A stretch of 64,000 nt of DNA from Streptomyces sp. NBC_01775 (GCF_035917675.1 NZ_CP109104.1:4526001-4590000); one strand, 5' to 3'. Positions 17,608 to 26,519 are shown, numbered from the stretch's first letter. The notes: generated from the sequence alone by a model not told the origin. Numbers and translations are program-made.

Positions 17608-18394
17608 TTCTCCCCCTCTTGAAAATGACAACTCTCGCTGTTGTTGCGGGTCGGCCTCAGACCCCGCCGCCGGAGGAGCTTTGGTTCTCGTCCGGTCCGA
17701 ATCCTCCGTTGCCGGGGCCGCCTTGGTCATCGCCCGCCATTGCGGCGCCGGTGGCCAGTCCCGCCCCCCCCTGTCCCATTCCTTGATGTTGCCTACCCTT
17801 CTGGCGAGCCGCGAGGTGTTTCGGTCCCAGGCGAAACGCCCTTCTCCTCGCCTGCATCGCAAACGAAGTTCGTCGACAGCCCCGCCTTCTCTCGCGCCTT
17901 CCGCCACTTCCGGCCGAAGGACGACCGGCGAAAGAGGGCCCGACCGGCGGAAGGGCGCCCGACCCGGGGGAAGGGCGCCTCTTCCTCCCCCACGGACAGC
18001 AACCCGTCGGATTCTTCTCGGCGAAGAGCCCCAAGTACGGCACAGCCGAGTGCATGGCAGCCGACCAGCCCCCTGCTCGGCCGGGCACCCCCGTGCCGAC
18101 CCGGAGCCCGTGCCGGCCAGGCCCCTGCCGACCCAGAGCCCATGCCGGCCAGCCGTGGCGCAGGCGGGCCGGAGTCCGTGGGAGGTGCCGTCTCGGAGTA
18201 CGGCGAAGAGCCGTGCGGACAGTTGGGCCGATGTTCCGGATGTCCGTGGGACGTTGTTCCGGGCGACCCCCCGCCCCCCACCGGACCGTGTCCGGTGGCC
18301 CCCGTCACCACCTGCCGACCCGGGCCGGAAGCGGCCGGCAAGGCCGGTCGCCCCTGCTCGACCTGTCTTCGCGGCGGCCTCGTAGGGTCTCGGC
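17608..18394. other. 787-bp region with no confident gene
   Basis: Long frames exist on both strands but all look like by-products of high GC: no ribosome site, domain or stable composition. A 40-codon Gly-rich minus-strand frame (from 17782) begins ATGGGACAGG and contains a run of eight G. A pseudo-repeat of GGAAGGGCG and CCGTGCCGGCC elements fills 17930-18140. It may hold the promoter of the DUF6882 gene. Confidence 0.4.
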
Positions 18395-19084
18395 ATGGCG
18401 AGTGAATTCAGCGACGCGTTCCTCCTGGAAGCCGAACGGCATGCCGCTTGGGGCGCAGTGCAACTTGAGGCCCTGACCGCGTTCTTGCCGGAAGGGCCTT
18501 GGGCCGCCGACCTGCCGTCGTGCCGGTACCAGCAAGGGGAGCTGGAGCTGCACGTGGCCGTGCTGGGGACGTACGACATGGACGAGCGGTCCTGGATGTG
18601 GGGTTGGGCGAACCCGGGGATGCGGGGCACCGAGGTGGTCGCCCTGACCGCCGCGATCCGGCGGTACGGGCAGGCGCACGGCATCGCGGAACTGACCGAG
18701 GAGGTCCTGGATCTCTCCGGCTTCGAAGATCCCCGACGCGCGGCGGAGATGGTCGCGTTCGCCGGGATGGGGGTGACCGAGGCCCCCGGGTACATCGGTG
18801 CTCCGGCGGGGCCCACCACGCAGGTGTACTTCCTGCCCGACGACGCGCGGATTCCACGCGTCGACCTGGATCCGGTCACGCTGCCGCGGACGCTGCTCAC
18901 CGGTGCGGGACTGATCGGGCACTCGGCCCGGCAGGTCGTCGGCGGGTACTTCGACCACCATGGTGTGCCGCAGCGCGTCGAGGGCGACCGGATCGTCGCC
19001 GACCTGCCCGGCGGTAACAGGGCCGAGGTCGACTTCGATGCGTACGGGCGGATCGGCGGTGTCGGGGTCAAGGTCGTGCCCTGA
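18395..19084 (+). CDS. DUF6882 family protein
   Basis: 229 aa, soluble, unknown function. Features of the family as I remember it: an N-terminal helix with FLLEAERHAAWGAVQ, then LGTYDMDERSWMWGWANPGM near residue 55-75, and GVTEAPGYIGAPAGPTTQVYF near 127-148. DUF6882 proteins often occur next to immunity and DUF1963-like genes, so with DUF1963 and Imm51 it forms a loose cluster. The ATG starts at 18395 with no strong ribosome site. Confidence 0.72.
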   Translation: MASEFSDAFLLEAERHAAWGAVQLEALTAFLPEGPWAADLPSCRYQQGELELHVAVLGTYDMDERSWMWGWANPGMRGTEVVALTAAIRRYGQAHGIAELTEEVLDLSGFEDPRRAAEMVAFAGMGVTEAPGYIGAPAGPTTQVYFLPDDARIPRVDLDPVTLPRTLLTGAGLIGHSARQVVGGYFDHHGVPQRVEGDRIVADLPGGNRAEVDFDAYGRIGGVGVKVVP

Positions 19085-19555
19085 GTGGGGTGTGGCCTGT
19101 GCCGAGTGGGGTGTGGTGCGGGGTGTGTCCTGAGTGCGGTGCGGGGTGCCCTGAGTGCGGTGCGGGTGCGCCGCTGGGGATCAGACGTCGGGCAGGGTGC
19201 TATCGGCGGGCGCCGGGGGTCGTCACCGCGCGGTCGTCGGGGGTGAGTTGCCGGGCCTCGTGCCCAGCCACTGGGCGGGACGGTGGCGGCGTACGACTCT
19301 CGGCGGGGAGCGGACCCGCCCAGGTGGAGGGCCAGTTGTCAGCGTCGTATCGCACACGCAGACGTTGACGTGCGCCTCAGCCTGCGACGCGGGGGTTCCG
19401 TGCCGCTCATGCAGAACGTCATGGCATGCCCACGCAACCGTCTCTGGTGCGGGTTCCGGTTCCGGTTCCGGTGCGGGAGCCGGCCCCGGCAGCACCGCGC
19501 CGGGCGGTGTTGACGGGGCCGGGTGAGTGGGGGCCTCGGGCGGGGTGAGGTGGGG
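19085..19555. other. 471-bp intergenic region with simple repeats
   Basis: No gene seen. A CTGAGTGCGGTGCGGG unit occurs twice (19130-19168) within a run of GTG-rich sequence, and four near-tandem GGTTCC hexamers lie around 19451-19472. Confidence 0.45.
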
Positions 19556-20446
19556 TCAGGCTTCGGCGTGGGTGGGCGTGGGGGCCGGGGCGGCGGGGTC
19601 GGTGAGGGGCTGGTGGGGGTGCGGGACCGGGGTCGGGGCGGGCTTGGGGGCCGAGCGGTGCGTGGCCAGCAGGACCAGCGCGAGCAGGGTCTGGACGGTG
19701 AGGATGGCGGCCTGCACCAGGGGCTCCTCGACGCCGAGCAGCGTCATGGTCGTGTTGGCGGCGAAGTGCACGGCCATGGCGGCGAAGACACCGGCGCGTT
19801 CATAGGCGTAACCGGTCAGCAGTGCCATCGGGATGGTGCTCAGCGCGAAGAGCAGGCCGCTCAGGCTGTCGAGGCCCAGCTTCTCCTGGACGGTCCCATT
19901 GATGAAGAACAGCGGCAGGTGCCACACCGCCCAGATGACTCCGAGCAGCAGGCCGACCTGAAAGCGGCCCAGCGAAGCGCGCATACGCGGGTACGCGGTA
20001 CCGCGCCAGCCGGCCTCCTCGGACAACGGACCCGCGACCAGCATGCTGACGAAGAACGGCGCGGGGCCACCGGCGGTCTTGAACAGCTCCTCTGCCTCCG
20101 ACAGGTTCACCTCGGGGCCACCCAGCAGGTGCGCCAGCAGCGCGGCCCCCACGACGCTCGCGGATGCCAGCACCAGCAGCAGCGGCGCCCAGAACAGCAC
20201 CTTCGGGCGGGTCCGGACGGCGTGCTCCGGGCGGGGGTCGCGGCGGCGGGCCCGGCGCATCCGGAGCACGAGCGCACCGATCAACGGGCCGAAGGCGCCG
20301 AACAGATAGGGGAGGACGACGGGGGGCTTCATCGCCGATCCGCCGAGCGCGATCGCCAGGCCCCAGGACGCCCAGCTCGTGATGAAGGTGACGGCCAGGA
20401 AGAGGACGATGCCGTTTCGCCGGCGAGCGGGAGTTGCCGTACTCAT
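19556..20446 (-). CDS. CPBP-family intramembrane glutamic/metallo-protease (Abi/CAAX type)
   Basis: A 296-aa polytopic membrane protein with about eight hydrophobic helices. The three CPBP motifs are present: EEAGWRG with the Glu pair at 143-144, WHLPLF with His176, and HFAAN with His227. These form the membrane-embedded active site of CAAX-protease-like enzymes. Bacterial members have roles in bacteriocin self-immunity or are unassigned. The C-terminal 30 residues are a Pro/Ala/Thr-rich tail. The ATG at 20446 follows a GGAAGC-type site. Probably single-gene. Confidence 0.86.
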   Translation of the reverse strand: MSTATPARRRNGIVLFLAVTFITSWASWGLAIALGGSAMKPPVVLPYLFGAFGPLIGALVLRMRRARRRDPRPEHAVRTRPKVLFWAPLLLVLASASVVGAALLAHLLGGPEVNLSEAEELFKTAGGPAPFFVSMLVAGPLSEEAGWRGTAYPRMRASLGRFQVGLLLGVIWAVWHLPLFFINGTVQEKLGLDSLSGLLFALSTIPMALLTGYAYERAGVFAAMAVHFAANTTMTLLGVEEPLVQAAILTVQTLLALVLLATHRSAPKPAPTPVPHPHQPLTDPAAPAPTPTHAEA

Positions 20447-20668
20447 TTCATGCTTCCTTTACGGGTTTCGCGGGAAGGAATGCGCGTTTTCTTTCGCGGG
20501 TAGCTGACAGGTGCATGCCAAGACCCGGCTTATGGCCACGCGGCCCGGCGGGGACGCGAAGAGGTACGGGCGTCACCGCGCCGGGAGGGCGAAGCGCCGA
20601 GGCGGGCCGGTCGTCGGCAGTAGGGGCAGGGGGCAGGCGGTAAGCAGTAAGCGGTAGGCCGTCGGGGC

Positions 20669-21637
20669 CTACTGAGCCGCCTCGGAACCTCCAGAGGGAG
20701 CGGTGCGCTTCACGGCGCTGGTCTCCTTCGGTGTTTCGTGGAGTTGGCGGCCGAGCCAGTCGGCGACCTGGGCCAGCAGGTCGGGGTCGACCGGGCCGCG
20801 CAGCAGCCGGCGGTAGGAGCCCACCGAGGGCCGCCCTGTGTCGCGGCGCAGCAGGTGGGTGAGGTCGGGAATCCGGTGGACCTCGGCCTCGCCGGGCACC
20901 AGACGGCTGATCTCGTCCAGGTCGGCGGGGTCGACCTGGAGGTCCTTGTCCCCGGTGACGGCCAGCACGGGTACCCGGACGGCCGCCAGGTCGGTGCGGG
21001 AGTCGTGGCGGAGCATCTCCCGCATCCACCGGGCGTTCACCGGTATTCGGGCGACGCGCGCCACGTCCGTGGTCGTGGTCTTGACGCGGGCGAGCTGCCG
21101 CTCGGCCAGGGCGCGCAGGACCGGCAGCAGCAGCCGGACGGGGGCGGGGAGAGTGCGGGAGACCGACCGGCCCTGCCAGCGGAAGGCGTCCTCGCCGACG
21201 CGGGCGAACCCGGCCAGCAGCACGAGCGCCTTGACGTCAGGCCGCGCGCCGAGGGACATGGCGTGGACGGCGCCCTCGCTGTGGCCGACGACGCCGACGG
21301 CGTCCGGCCGGATGTCCGGGTGGGCGGCCAGGGCGCGGACCGCGGCGGAGGCGTCGCGGCGGTTGTCGGTGAATCCGGCCGTCCGCCAGTCGCCGGGGGT
21401 GTCGCCGGCGCCGCGCCGGTCGTACCGCAGTACGGCGATGCCTTCCGCCGCCATGGCCGCGGCCAGCGGTGCCCCCAGGTCCATGCGGAGCTTGGCGCTG
21501 TTGCCGTCGCGATCCATCGGGCCGGACCCGTGCAACAGCAGGACCGCCGGATGCGGACCGGGCCCCTCGGGCAGGGTCAGCGTTCCCGCCAGGGGCACCG
21601 CGTCGTCCGCGATGACCGCCATCTCTATGTCCCGCAC
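20669..21637 (-). CDS. Alpha/beta hydrolase (esterase/dipeptidyl-type)
   Basis: 322 aa, cytosolic. Oxyanion region LLHGSGPMDRDG near residue 35, nucleophile elbow GHSEG with Ser120, acid Asp232 in GDKD, and His261 in DLTHLL make a complete triad. Close in layout to the COG1073-type hydrolases. The substrate is not predictable. The GTG at 21637 follows GGAGAGG by 8 nt and is preferred over a GTG at 21682. It is divergent from the HTH gene at 21732 across an 18-bp dyad, suggesting control by that regulator. Confidence 0.84.
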   Translation of the reverse strand: MRDIEMAVIADDAVPLAGTLTLPEGPGPHPAVLLLHGSGPMDRDGNSAKLRMDLGAPLAAAMAAEGIAVLRYDRRGAGDTPGDWRTAGFTDNRRDASAAVRALAAHPDIRPDAVGVVGHSEGAVHAMSLGARPDVKALVLLAGFARVGEDAFRWQGRSVSRTLPAPVRLLLPVLRALAERQLARVKTTTTDVARVARIPVNARWMREMLRHDSRTDLAAVRVPVLAVTGDKDLQVDPADLDEISRLVPGEAEVHRIPDLTHLLRRDTGRPSVGSYRRLLRGPVDPDLLAQVADWLGRQLHETPKETSAVKRTAPSGGSEAAQ

Positions 21638-21696
21638 TCTTCGGCCTCTCCGTCGCTCATGTTCCGTCGCTCTGTCCGTCACTCATTGCTCTCAAC

Positions 21697-21714
21697 TTCG
21701 AGAACGTTATCAAA
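21697..21714. promoter_or_regulatory. Candidate operator between hydrolase and HTH regulator genes
   Basis: TTCGAGAACGTTATCAAA is an imperfect 18-bp palindrome (7 of 9 positions pair) centred on AACGTT, in the short divergent intergenic region. Its position fits autoregulation by the HTH protein and control of the hydrolase. Confidence 0.5.
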
Positions 21715-21731
21715 CATGAGACCATAGAGTC

Positions 21732-22361
21732 ATGACGAACGCGAACTTGCTTCTGCATCCCGTCCGGATGCGCATCCTCCAGACGCTGGTCGGCTCCGAG
21801 CCGCTGACCACAGCACAGTTGCGCGACCGCCTCCCCGACATCGCACCGGCAACGATGTACCGGCACATCGCCACGCTCACCAAGGCGGAGGTGCTGGAGG
21901 TGGTGAGCGAGAAACGCGTGCGGGGCACGGTGGAGCGCAGCTACCAGGTGCGCCAGGAGAGGGCGTTGGTGGGCGAGGAGGCGCGGAAGACGATGACGCG
22001 CGAGGACCACCAGCAGGCGTTCACCACGTTCTCGGCCGCGGTGATGTCGGACTTCGACCGCTACCTCGCCGACGACGAGGCCGATCCCCCTGCGGACAAC
22101 GTGGTCTACCGGCAGGGCGCGGTGTGGCTGACCGACGACGACTTCGCCTCGCTGGTCGATGAGATCGAGGCGGCGGTCGCCGCGCGCGCCGACAGCACTC
22201 CGGGGGAAGGCCGCACCCGCCACATCTTCAGCTACGTCGTCGTGCCGGACGCCGCCTCGGGAAAGGGGCCCGGAAGGGAGTCCGGGAAGGCCGGGAAGTC
22301 CGGGAAGGAGTCCGACTCGGACGACGGCGGGGACGGCAGCTCGGACGGCGACGAGGGCTGA
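21732..22361 (+). CDS. Winged-helix (ArsR-like) transcriptional regulator
   Basis: 209 aa. The N-terminal winged helix (residues 5-70) includes HPVRMRILQTLVGSEPLTTAQL and the recognition helix APATMYRHIATL, followed by a wing with GTVERSYQV. The middle is helical (FTTFSAAVMSDFDRYLADD), a likely dimer or ligand domain. The last 35 residues are a Gly/Lys/Ser/Asp-rich tail (GKAGKSGKESDSDDGGDGSS), probably disordered. No metal-binding Cys pair is visible, so metal sensing is unlikely. The ATG lacks a ribosome site. Divergent from the hydrolase gene. Confidence 0.82.
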   Translation: MTNANLLLHPVRMRILQTLVGSEPLTTAQLRDRLPDIAPATMYRHIATLTKAEVLEVVSEKRVRGTVERSYQVRQERALVGEEARKTMTREDHQQAFTTFSAAVMSDFDRYLADDEADPPADNVVYRQGAVWLTDDDFASLVDEIEAAVAARADSTPGEGRTRHIFSYVVVPDAASGKGPGRESGKAGKSGKESDSDDGGDGSSDGDEG

Positions 22362-22405
22362 AGCTGAACCGGCGCCCGAGCGTGCCGTTTCCTGCCGGAC
22401 GGCCC

Positions 22406-22451
22406 CTCCCTCATCGCGGTCGACGTGGCTCCCTCATCGCGGTCGACGTGG
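22406..22451 (+). repeat. 23-bp tandem duplication before a hydrolase gene
   Basis: Two exact adjacent copies of a unit beginning ctccctcatcgcggtcgacg. It lies 75 bp upstream of the chosen hydrolase start, in the presumed leader. Confidence 0.85.
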
Positions 22452-22523
22452 CCGCGTCGGACAGGTCAAGAGGGCCGTGTGGCGCGGGCATCGGCGGTGC
22501 GCCACGTGCTCGGTGGCTCTCCC

Positions 22524-23294
22524 GTGCCGCGCTGGATCGAGGTGCGCTCGGAGGGGCACACCGGGCCGGCGCTGGTGTTCGTCCACTACTGGGGCGGCTC
22601 CGCCGCCACTTGGGACGGGGTCGTTGGACGGCTTCCGGCCGAACAGGCCACGGTCCGCTTCGATCAGCGCGGCTGGGGCACGTCGCGGGCACTGCCCGGC
22701 CCCTGCTCCTTGGCCCAGCTCGCCGACGACCTCACGTGCGTGGTCGAAGCCCTGGACCTCGGGCCGTTCGTGCTTGTCGGCCATTCGATGGGCGGAAAGG
22801 TGAGCCAGCTCGTCGCAGCGCGCCGGCCCGCGGGGCTGGCGGGCGTGATGCTGGTCGCACCCGCGCCGCCGCAGCCGCCCGCCGTGGTGACCCCCGAGTA
22901 CCGGGAGGGGCTCTCGCACGCGTACGACTCGCCGGAGTCCGTCGGGCAGGCGCTCGACCATGCCCTGACCTCCATACCGCTGACGGAGTCGCTGCGGGCC
23001 GCTGTCGTACGCGACAGCCTCGCCGTCCGCCCCGAGGCCCGGCGGGAGTGGCCGCTGCGGGGGATAGCCACGGACATCACGGACGCCGCCCGGGCGATCG
23101 AGGTCCCGGTGACGGTCCTGGCCGGGGAGAACGACGCGGTGGAGCCGCCGCACGTGCTCCGAGAACACCTGTTGCCGCACATCCCGCACGCCCGGCTGAG
23201 CACGGTCCCCGGCGTCGGCCACCTCCTGCCCCTGGAGGCACCCGACGCGCTCGCGGCGGAGCTGCGCAGAGTCACGGCCCGCCTCGGCAGCTGA
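22524..23294 (+). CDS. Alpha/beta hydrolase
   Basis: 256 aa from the GTG at 22524. HG-type oxyanion region VHYWGGSAATW near residue 20, FDQRGWG near 46, nucleophile Ser88 in GHSMGG, acid in LAGENDAVEPP near 205, and His in GVGHLLPLE near 230. It looks like a standard soluble esterase or C-C hydrolase; the substrate is unknown. The start is uncertain: the frame is open upstream to 22425, but that part is tandem-repeat sequence and homologues begin near PRWIEVRSEG. It follows the regulator gene by about 160 bp on the same strand. Confidence 0.8.
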   Translation: MPRWIEVRSEGHTGPALVFVHYWGGSAATWDGVVGRLPAEQATVRFDQRGWGTSRALPGPCSLAQLADDLTCVVEALDLGPFVLVGHSMGGKVSQLVAARRPAGLAGVMLVAPAPPQPPAVVTPEYREGLSHAYDSPESVGQALDHALTSIPLTESLRAAVVRDSLAVRPEARREWPLRGIATDITDAARAIEVPVTVLAGENDAVEPPHVLREHLLPHIPHARLSTVPGVGHLLPLEAPDALAAELRRVTARLGS

Positions 23295-23661
23295 CTGCTC
23301 GCACCTACGCTTCCGACACCTGATGCCCGGCCCTTGAGCCAAGCGCGAGGGGGCGCGGCGGCTCACCTCGCGCGCGCACGGTTGACGGCGCCACGGTGGA
23401 CGCGCGGGACGCGCCCGCCCGGCGCCGTCAGCCCGCGGGCTGCTCGGGCGGGCCCGCCCTCCACTCGCGGCCGATCGAGCGGAGGAGCGCCGGGTATACG
23501 CCCACGTACCGGAAGGGCTTGATGGCCGCCCCGGGCAGCGCGGCGGCCGGTGGTCCGAGCCTCCGCAGGTGTGCACAGGAGAGGGCGGCACTCAGAATGT
23601 TCGGGACGTGGTCGGGGGGCGCCCCTCCGGTCTGTGAAGGGGAACGGGAAAGGGCACTGAC
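23295..23661. other. 367-bp intergenic region
   Basis: No supported gene. A minus-strand frame here ends IKPFRYVGVYPALLRSIGREW and has decent codon bias but no acceptable start; it may be a fragment. The right end carries the ribosome site of the next gene. Confidence 0.4.
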
Positions 23662-23958
23662 ATGGTGATCAGAGGGCTGCGTCCGGAGAGGGCGGCCCGG
23701 CTCGAGACGCTCGTGGAGGAGTGCCGTCCGCTGCTCGCGAGTGCCGGTGGGATGGCTCTCGTCCAGCGGCTGCTGAGCGAGCGCCGCGTCGAGGTGCTCG
23801 ACGCGGTCGTGATCACGCGCGAGTTGCTGGGGGCCGGACCCACGGCGCTTGGGGAGGCGAAGACGATCGTCTTGACGAGTCCGGGCAGAGGCCGCGAACT
23901 GCGGGTGCACGAGCGGTTCCTGGATGACCTGGAGCAAAGCGGCGGCCTCGACCGGTGA
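23662..23958 (+). CDS. Hypothetical small protein (98 aa)
   Basis: Begins MVIRGLRPERAARLETLVEE, is helical and charged, and contains VVITRELLGAGPTALGEAKTIVL. No known domain, membrane segment or signal. The repeated Arg/Glu/Leu helices would fit a small regulatory or adaptor protein, but this is not a function call. The ATG follows GGGAAAGGG by about 8 nt and third positions are strongly G/C. Confidence 0.6.
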   Translation: MVIRGLRPERAARLETLVEECRPLLASAGGMALVQRLLSERRVEVLDAVVITRELLGAGPTALGEAKTIVLTSPGRGRELRVHERFLDDLEQSGGLDR

Positions 23959-24157
23959 TGAGCGGTCCCATCCCGGTCGTCCGGCGATGGCCGCGCGGAG
24001 CCGGGGATCGGTGAGGGTCCTGCTCCAGCCGCCGAAGGACTCATCGGAGGCGATGGACGACGCTTTGCCCAAGCCGTCGCTGCCGTCACTGCTCCGCCGT
24101 CGCTGCTCCGCCGTCGGCTGTGGAGGGCATCGGCTGTGGAGGGCTTCGGATGTGCCC

Positions 24158-24297
24158 TCAGAGGTCAGCGCAGCACGCGGGGTCGGCAGGCTGGCTTGGT
24201 GTGCTGGTGAACACGGCGATGCCGTTGCCGAAGCAGACGACGATGTCTCCCCCCGCGTCCACGGCTACGGCTGTAGGGGGAGCCGTCGGGCTCGCCG
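24158..24297 (-). pseudogene. Possible C-terminal gene fragment (beta-propeller-like)
   Basis: Reading on from the end of the gene at 24298 in another frame, the minus strand gives GDGRVAASPTAPPTAVAVD, then AGGDIVVCFGNGIAVFTST and a stop at 24158. The alternating hydrophobic pattern resembles a propeller blade. There is no start codon of its own. It could be the tail of a longer ancestor joined by frameshift, or an unrelated remnant. Confidence 0.3.
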
Positions 24298-25026
24298 CTA
24301 CTCTTCCGTCGCCCCGGCCAGGAAAGCGCGGGCCGCGTGCTCGGCGGATGGGCCGTCGGCCCATACCCACCAGCGTTCCTCCTCCGGTTCCTCGAAGACC
24401 TTGGCGAAGGTGAAGGAGACATGGACGCGGAACCCGTCTCCCTCCCACCACCACTCGGTGTGGCCGGACGCCGCGTGCAGCGGGGCAAGTCCCTGGCGCT
24501 GGGCGGCCGTTCGGACCGCGCGGGCCGTGAGGGGGGTGTGGGATCCCGGGGGCCGCACCGGTGTCCAGTCGGCGCACTCGTGGTACAGCGCGTCCCGTTC
24601 GATGACCGCGTCGCCCGAGCGGAAGACCGGCACCACCTGCCCGACGTGGGGACCCGGGAAGCAGTACGCGACGGTGCCGTCTCCGAGCATCCACACCGCC
24701 CACGGGTACGCCACGCCGTGCTCGATGAACCAGGCGATCGGCTCACCGTCCCCCGCCTCGTATTCCGGCCAGGGCGCGAACTCGATCACTTCGCGGAAGC
24801 CCCACGCCGCGCTGTGGTAGCGCAGACCTCCGTAGCGGGCCTGCGCGCCGCGCAGCCGGGTCAAGGCGGTGTCGTCGGTGATGTCGAACAACGCGCGCAA
24901 CTGGCCGCGCAGTTCGTCGTCGGACGGGCCGGCGGTCGCGTCGAAGGGCGCCATGGAGGCATGCGCCCCGAGGAACCGCCGGGCTCTGGCCGACAGGCCC
25001 TGGGGGTCGGCCAGCACATGCTTCAC
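24298..25026 (-). CDS. Hypothetical protein, possibly SUKH/SMI1-like
   Basis: 242 aa, soluble. The middle reads AQARYGGLRYHSAAWGFREVIEFAP then IAWFIEHGVAYPWAVWMLGDGTVAYCFPGPHVGQVVPVF, a pattern of short beta strands and aromatic residues that recalls the SUKH (SMI1/KNR4) fold common in immunity proteins; I am not sure of this. The GTG start overlaps the stop of the upstream membrane-protein gene by 4 nt (GTGA), so the pair is co-translated. Alternative starts upstream are inside that gene. Confidence 0.65.
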   Translation of the reverse strand: MKHVLADPQGLSARARRFLGAHASMAPFDATAGPSDDELRGQLRALFDITDDTALTRLRGAQARYGGLRYHSAAWGFREVIEFAPWPEYEAGDGEPIAWFIEHGVAYPWAVWMLGDGTVAYCFPGPHVGQVVPVFRSGDAVIERDALYHECADWTPVRPPGSHTPLTARAVRTAAQRQGLAPLHAASGHTEWWWEGDGFRVHVSFTFAKVFEEPEEERWWVWADGPSAEHAARAFLAGATEE

Positions 25027-25355
25027 CGGCCGTCGTCCGGAGCTTCCTCGGGTGACGGGGAGGGCTTGTTGCGGCGCCGGGAGAACATGGTGGTGCCCGC
25101 GACCACCGCGCCGACCGCCACCACCTTCGCCCACTGGTAGTAGCTGGTCCACGAACCTTGGGGGAGGCCGGGGACACCCAGGAGCAGGACCACGATGGCA
25201 ACGACGCCCAGGACGGCGATGACCAGCCCGCCGACAGCTCCGAGATCCGCCCACCATGGCTCTGGCCCGAAGGGGGGAATCTCCGGTTCCGGCTCCGGCT
25301 CCGATTCCCGTTCCGGCTGGCTGGCGTCGCTCGGGTCTCGTATATCGCTGGTCAC
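25023..25355 (-). CDS. Small two-helix membrane protein
   Basis: 110 aa. The N-terminal 35 residues are acidic with Glu-Pro runs (ESEPEPEPEIPPFGPEP). Two hydrophobic helices follow: GAVGGLVIAVLGVVAIVVLLLG (about 40-61) and a weaker one at 76-92 (VVAVGAVVAGTTMF), then RRRNK on the likely cytosolic side. No domain recognised. It is coupled by a 4-nt overlap to the hypothetical soluble protein gene, so the two products may act together at the membrane. Confidence 0.7.
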   Translation of the reverse strand: MTSDIRDPSDASQPERESEPEPEPEIPPFGPEPWWADLGAVGGLVIAVLGVVAIVVLLLGVPGLPQGSWTSYYQWAKVVAVGAVVAGTTMFSRRRNKPSPSPEEAPDDGR

Positions 25356-25538
25356 GGTGCTGGGATCCCTCTGCCGACGGCGGCTGTTACGTCGAAAACG
25401 TTAGCAGTGTGACCCCTGGGGCCCCTGGGATCTCTCCTGGCGGTGAGCGACCCTGGCGGTGAGCGACGGAGGAGGCCGGTAGCCGTCACGGCGGCTGCCC
25501 GCCAACCGGACCCCGACCGGCGCACAGGGCCAGGCCCC

Positions 25539-26324
25539 TCAGCCGGGTGGTGGCTGGCAGCGGGGACACCAGACGGTGCTTCGGCCCGCTGTGCGGGTCC
25601 TGCACAGCGGCGTGCCGCAGCGGGGGCAGGTGGGGTCCTTCTCGTCGCGGTGGCCGGTGAGCCAGGCGGACTTGGGCGGGACCCGTTCCGCGCGGCTGGA
25701 GGTACGCAGGACCTGGCGCATGTCCTTGTGGAGGCGGGCGATGTCCGTCCCGGTCAGGGCCGTGGTCCGGCGGGCGGGGTGCTGGTGGGACTGCCACAGG
25801 ATCTCGTCGGCCAGCAGGTTGCCGAGGCCGGCCACCGCCGACTGGTCGGTGAGCGCCGACTTGAGGGCGCGGCGGTGGGAGGTGAGGGCGTGGTCGAAGT
25901 CGCGGCGCGAGACGGTCAGGGCGTCGGGGCCCTGGGATCCGAGGAGTTCGGCGACCCCGGTCTCGTCCGCGAGCCAGAGGCCCTTGAGCTTGCGCTGGTC
26001 GCGGTAGCGGAGCTGGCGCCGCTTGCCGAGGGTGAGGACGACGCGGTCGTGCGCGTGGAACGGCTCGTCGGGGGACGAGCACACCAGCTTGCCCGTCATG
26101 CCGAAGTGCAGGAGCAGAGTGGGGCCGCCGGTGCGGGCGAGCAGCCACTTGCCGCGCCGCTCGGGCACGCCGAACCGGCGGCCTTCCAGCGCGTCGCGCA
26201 GTTGTCGGGGGCTCACGCCGTGCAGAACGCCGGTGTCGCGTACCTCGATCCGCTGGATCGTCCTGCCTTGCGCGCAGTCCGCGAGGACCCGCCGGAAGCC
26301 CTCGACGTCGGGCAGCTCGGGCAT
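25539..26324 (-). CDS. Fpg/Nei family DNA glycosylase/AP lyase
   Basis: 261-aa base-excision repair enzyme. The N-terminus PELPDVE provides the catalytic Pro (residue 2 after Met removal) and Glu3; the family more often has PELPEV, and the Asp variant is typical of the Nei-like actinobacterial branch. The helix-two-turn-helix region holds SAVAGLGNLLADEILW near residue 163, and the C-terminal zinc finger has CPRCG and CPRCQ (near 233-257). Which oxidised base it prefers is not clear. ATG start; minus-strand single gene with a spaced neighbour. Confidence 0.92.
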   Translation of the reverse strand: MPELPDVEGFRRVLADCAQGRTIQRIEVRDTGVLHGVSPRQLRDALEGRRFGVPERRGKWLLARTGGPTLLLHFGMTGKLVCSSPDEPFHAHDRVVLTLGKRRQLRYRDQRKLKGLWLADETGVAELLGSQGPDALTVSRRDFDHALTSHRRALKSALTDQSAVAGLGNLLADEILWQSHQHPARRTTALTGTDIARLHKDMRQVLRTSSRAERVPPKSAWLTGHRDEKDPTCPRCGTPLCRTRTAGRSTVWCPRCQPPPG

Positions 26325-26456
26325 CGGGTACCTCCCTCAGCGGTCGGGGCAGTGCTTTTGTCCAGGTTAGCGGCCCTTGACCCTGAGCGCCGTCCCTGCC
26401 GCCCTGCCGCCCCTGCCGTCCCCATCGCCCCTGTCGCCCTTCCGTCTCTCCGTCCC

Positions 26457-26487
26457 TTGACTTGAAGTCTGGTTCAAGTAAGACCGT
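26457..26487 (+). promoter_or_regulatory. MerR-type promoter/operator with 19-bp spacer (orphan)
   Basis: -35 TTGACT (26457-26462) and -10 GACCGT (26482-26487) are separated by 19 nt, and the spacer contains the dyad ACTTGAA-gtctgg-TTCAAGT (26460-26479). Long spacers with a central dyad are the hallmark of MerR-family activation. A closely similar promoter precedes the quinone oxidoreductase gene at 60377. Here it drives only a truncated oxidoreductase. Confidence 0.7.
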
Positions 26488-26519
26488 GTTCCTCCCTACG
26501 AGGACTCGGGAGAACTTCC

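Noticed and set aside
17640..17790. Gly-rich 40-aa peptide gene on the minus strand
   Set aside because: No proper ribosome spacing, a run of eight G, and no recognised relatives; too weak to call.
17233..19071. A single 612-codon minus-strand protein covering the secreted gene and the DUF6882 region
   Set aside because: The real start of the secreted protein is the ATG at 17607 with a signal peptide; the rest is antisense to the DUF6882 gene or lies in non-coding sequence.
23428..24072. Minus-strand frame opposite the 98-aa hypothetical gene
   Set aside because: The coherent part is only about 25 residues at its end, with no supported start; the plus-strand gene has a ribosome site.
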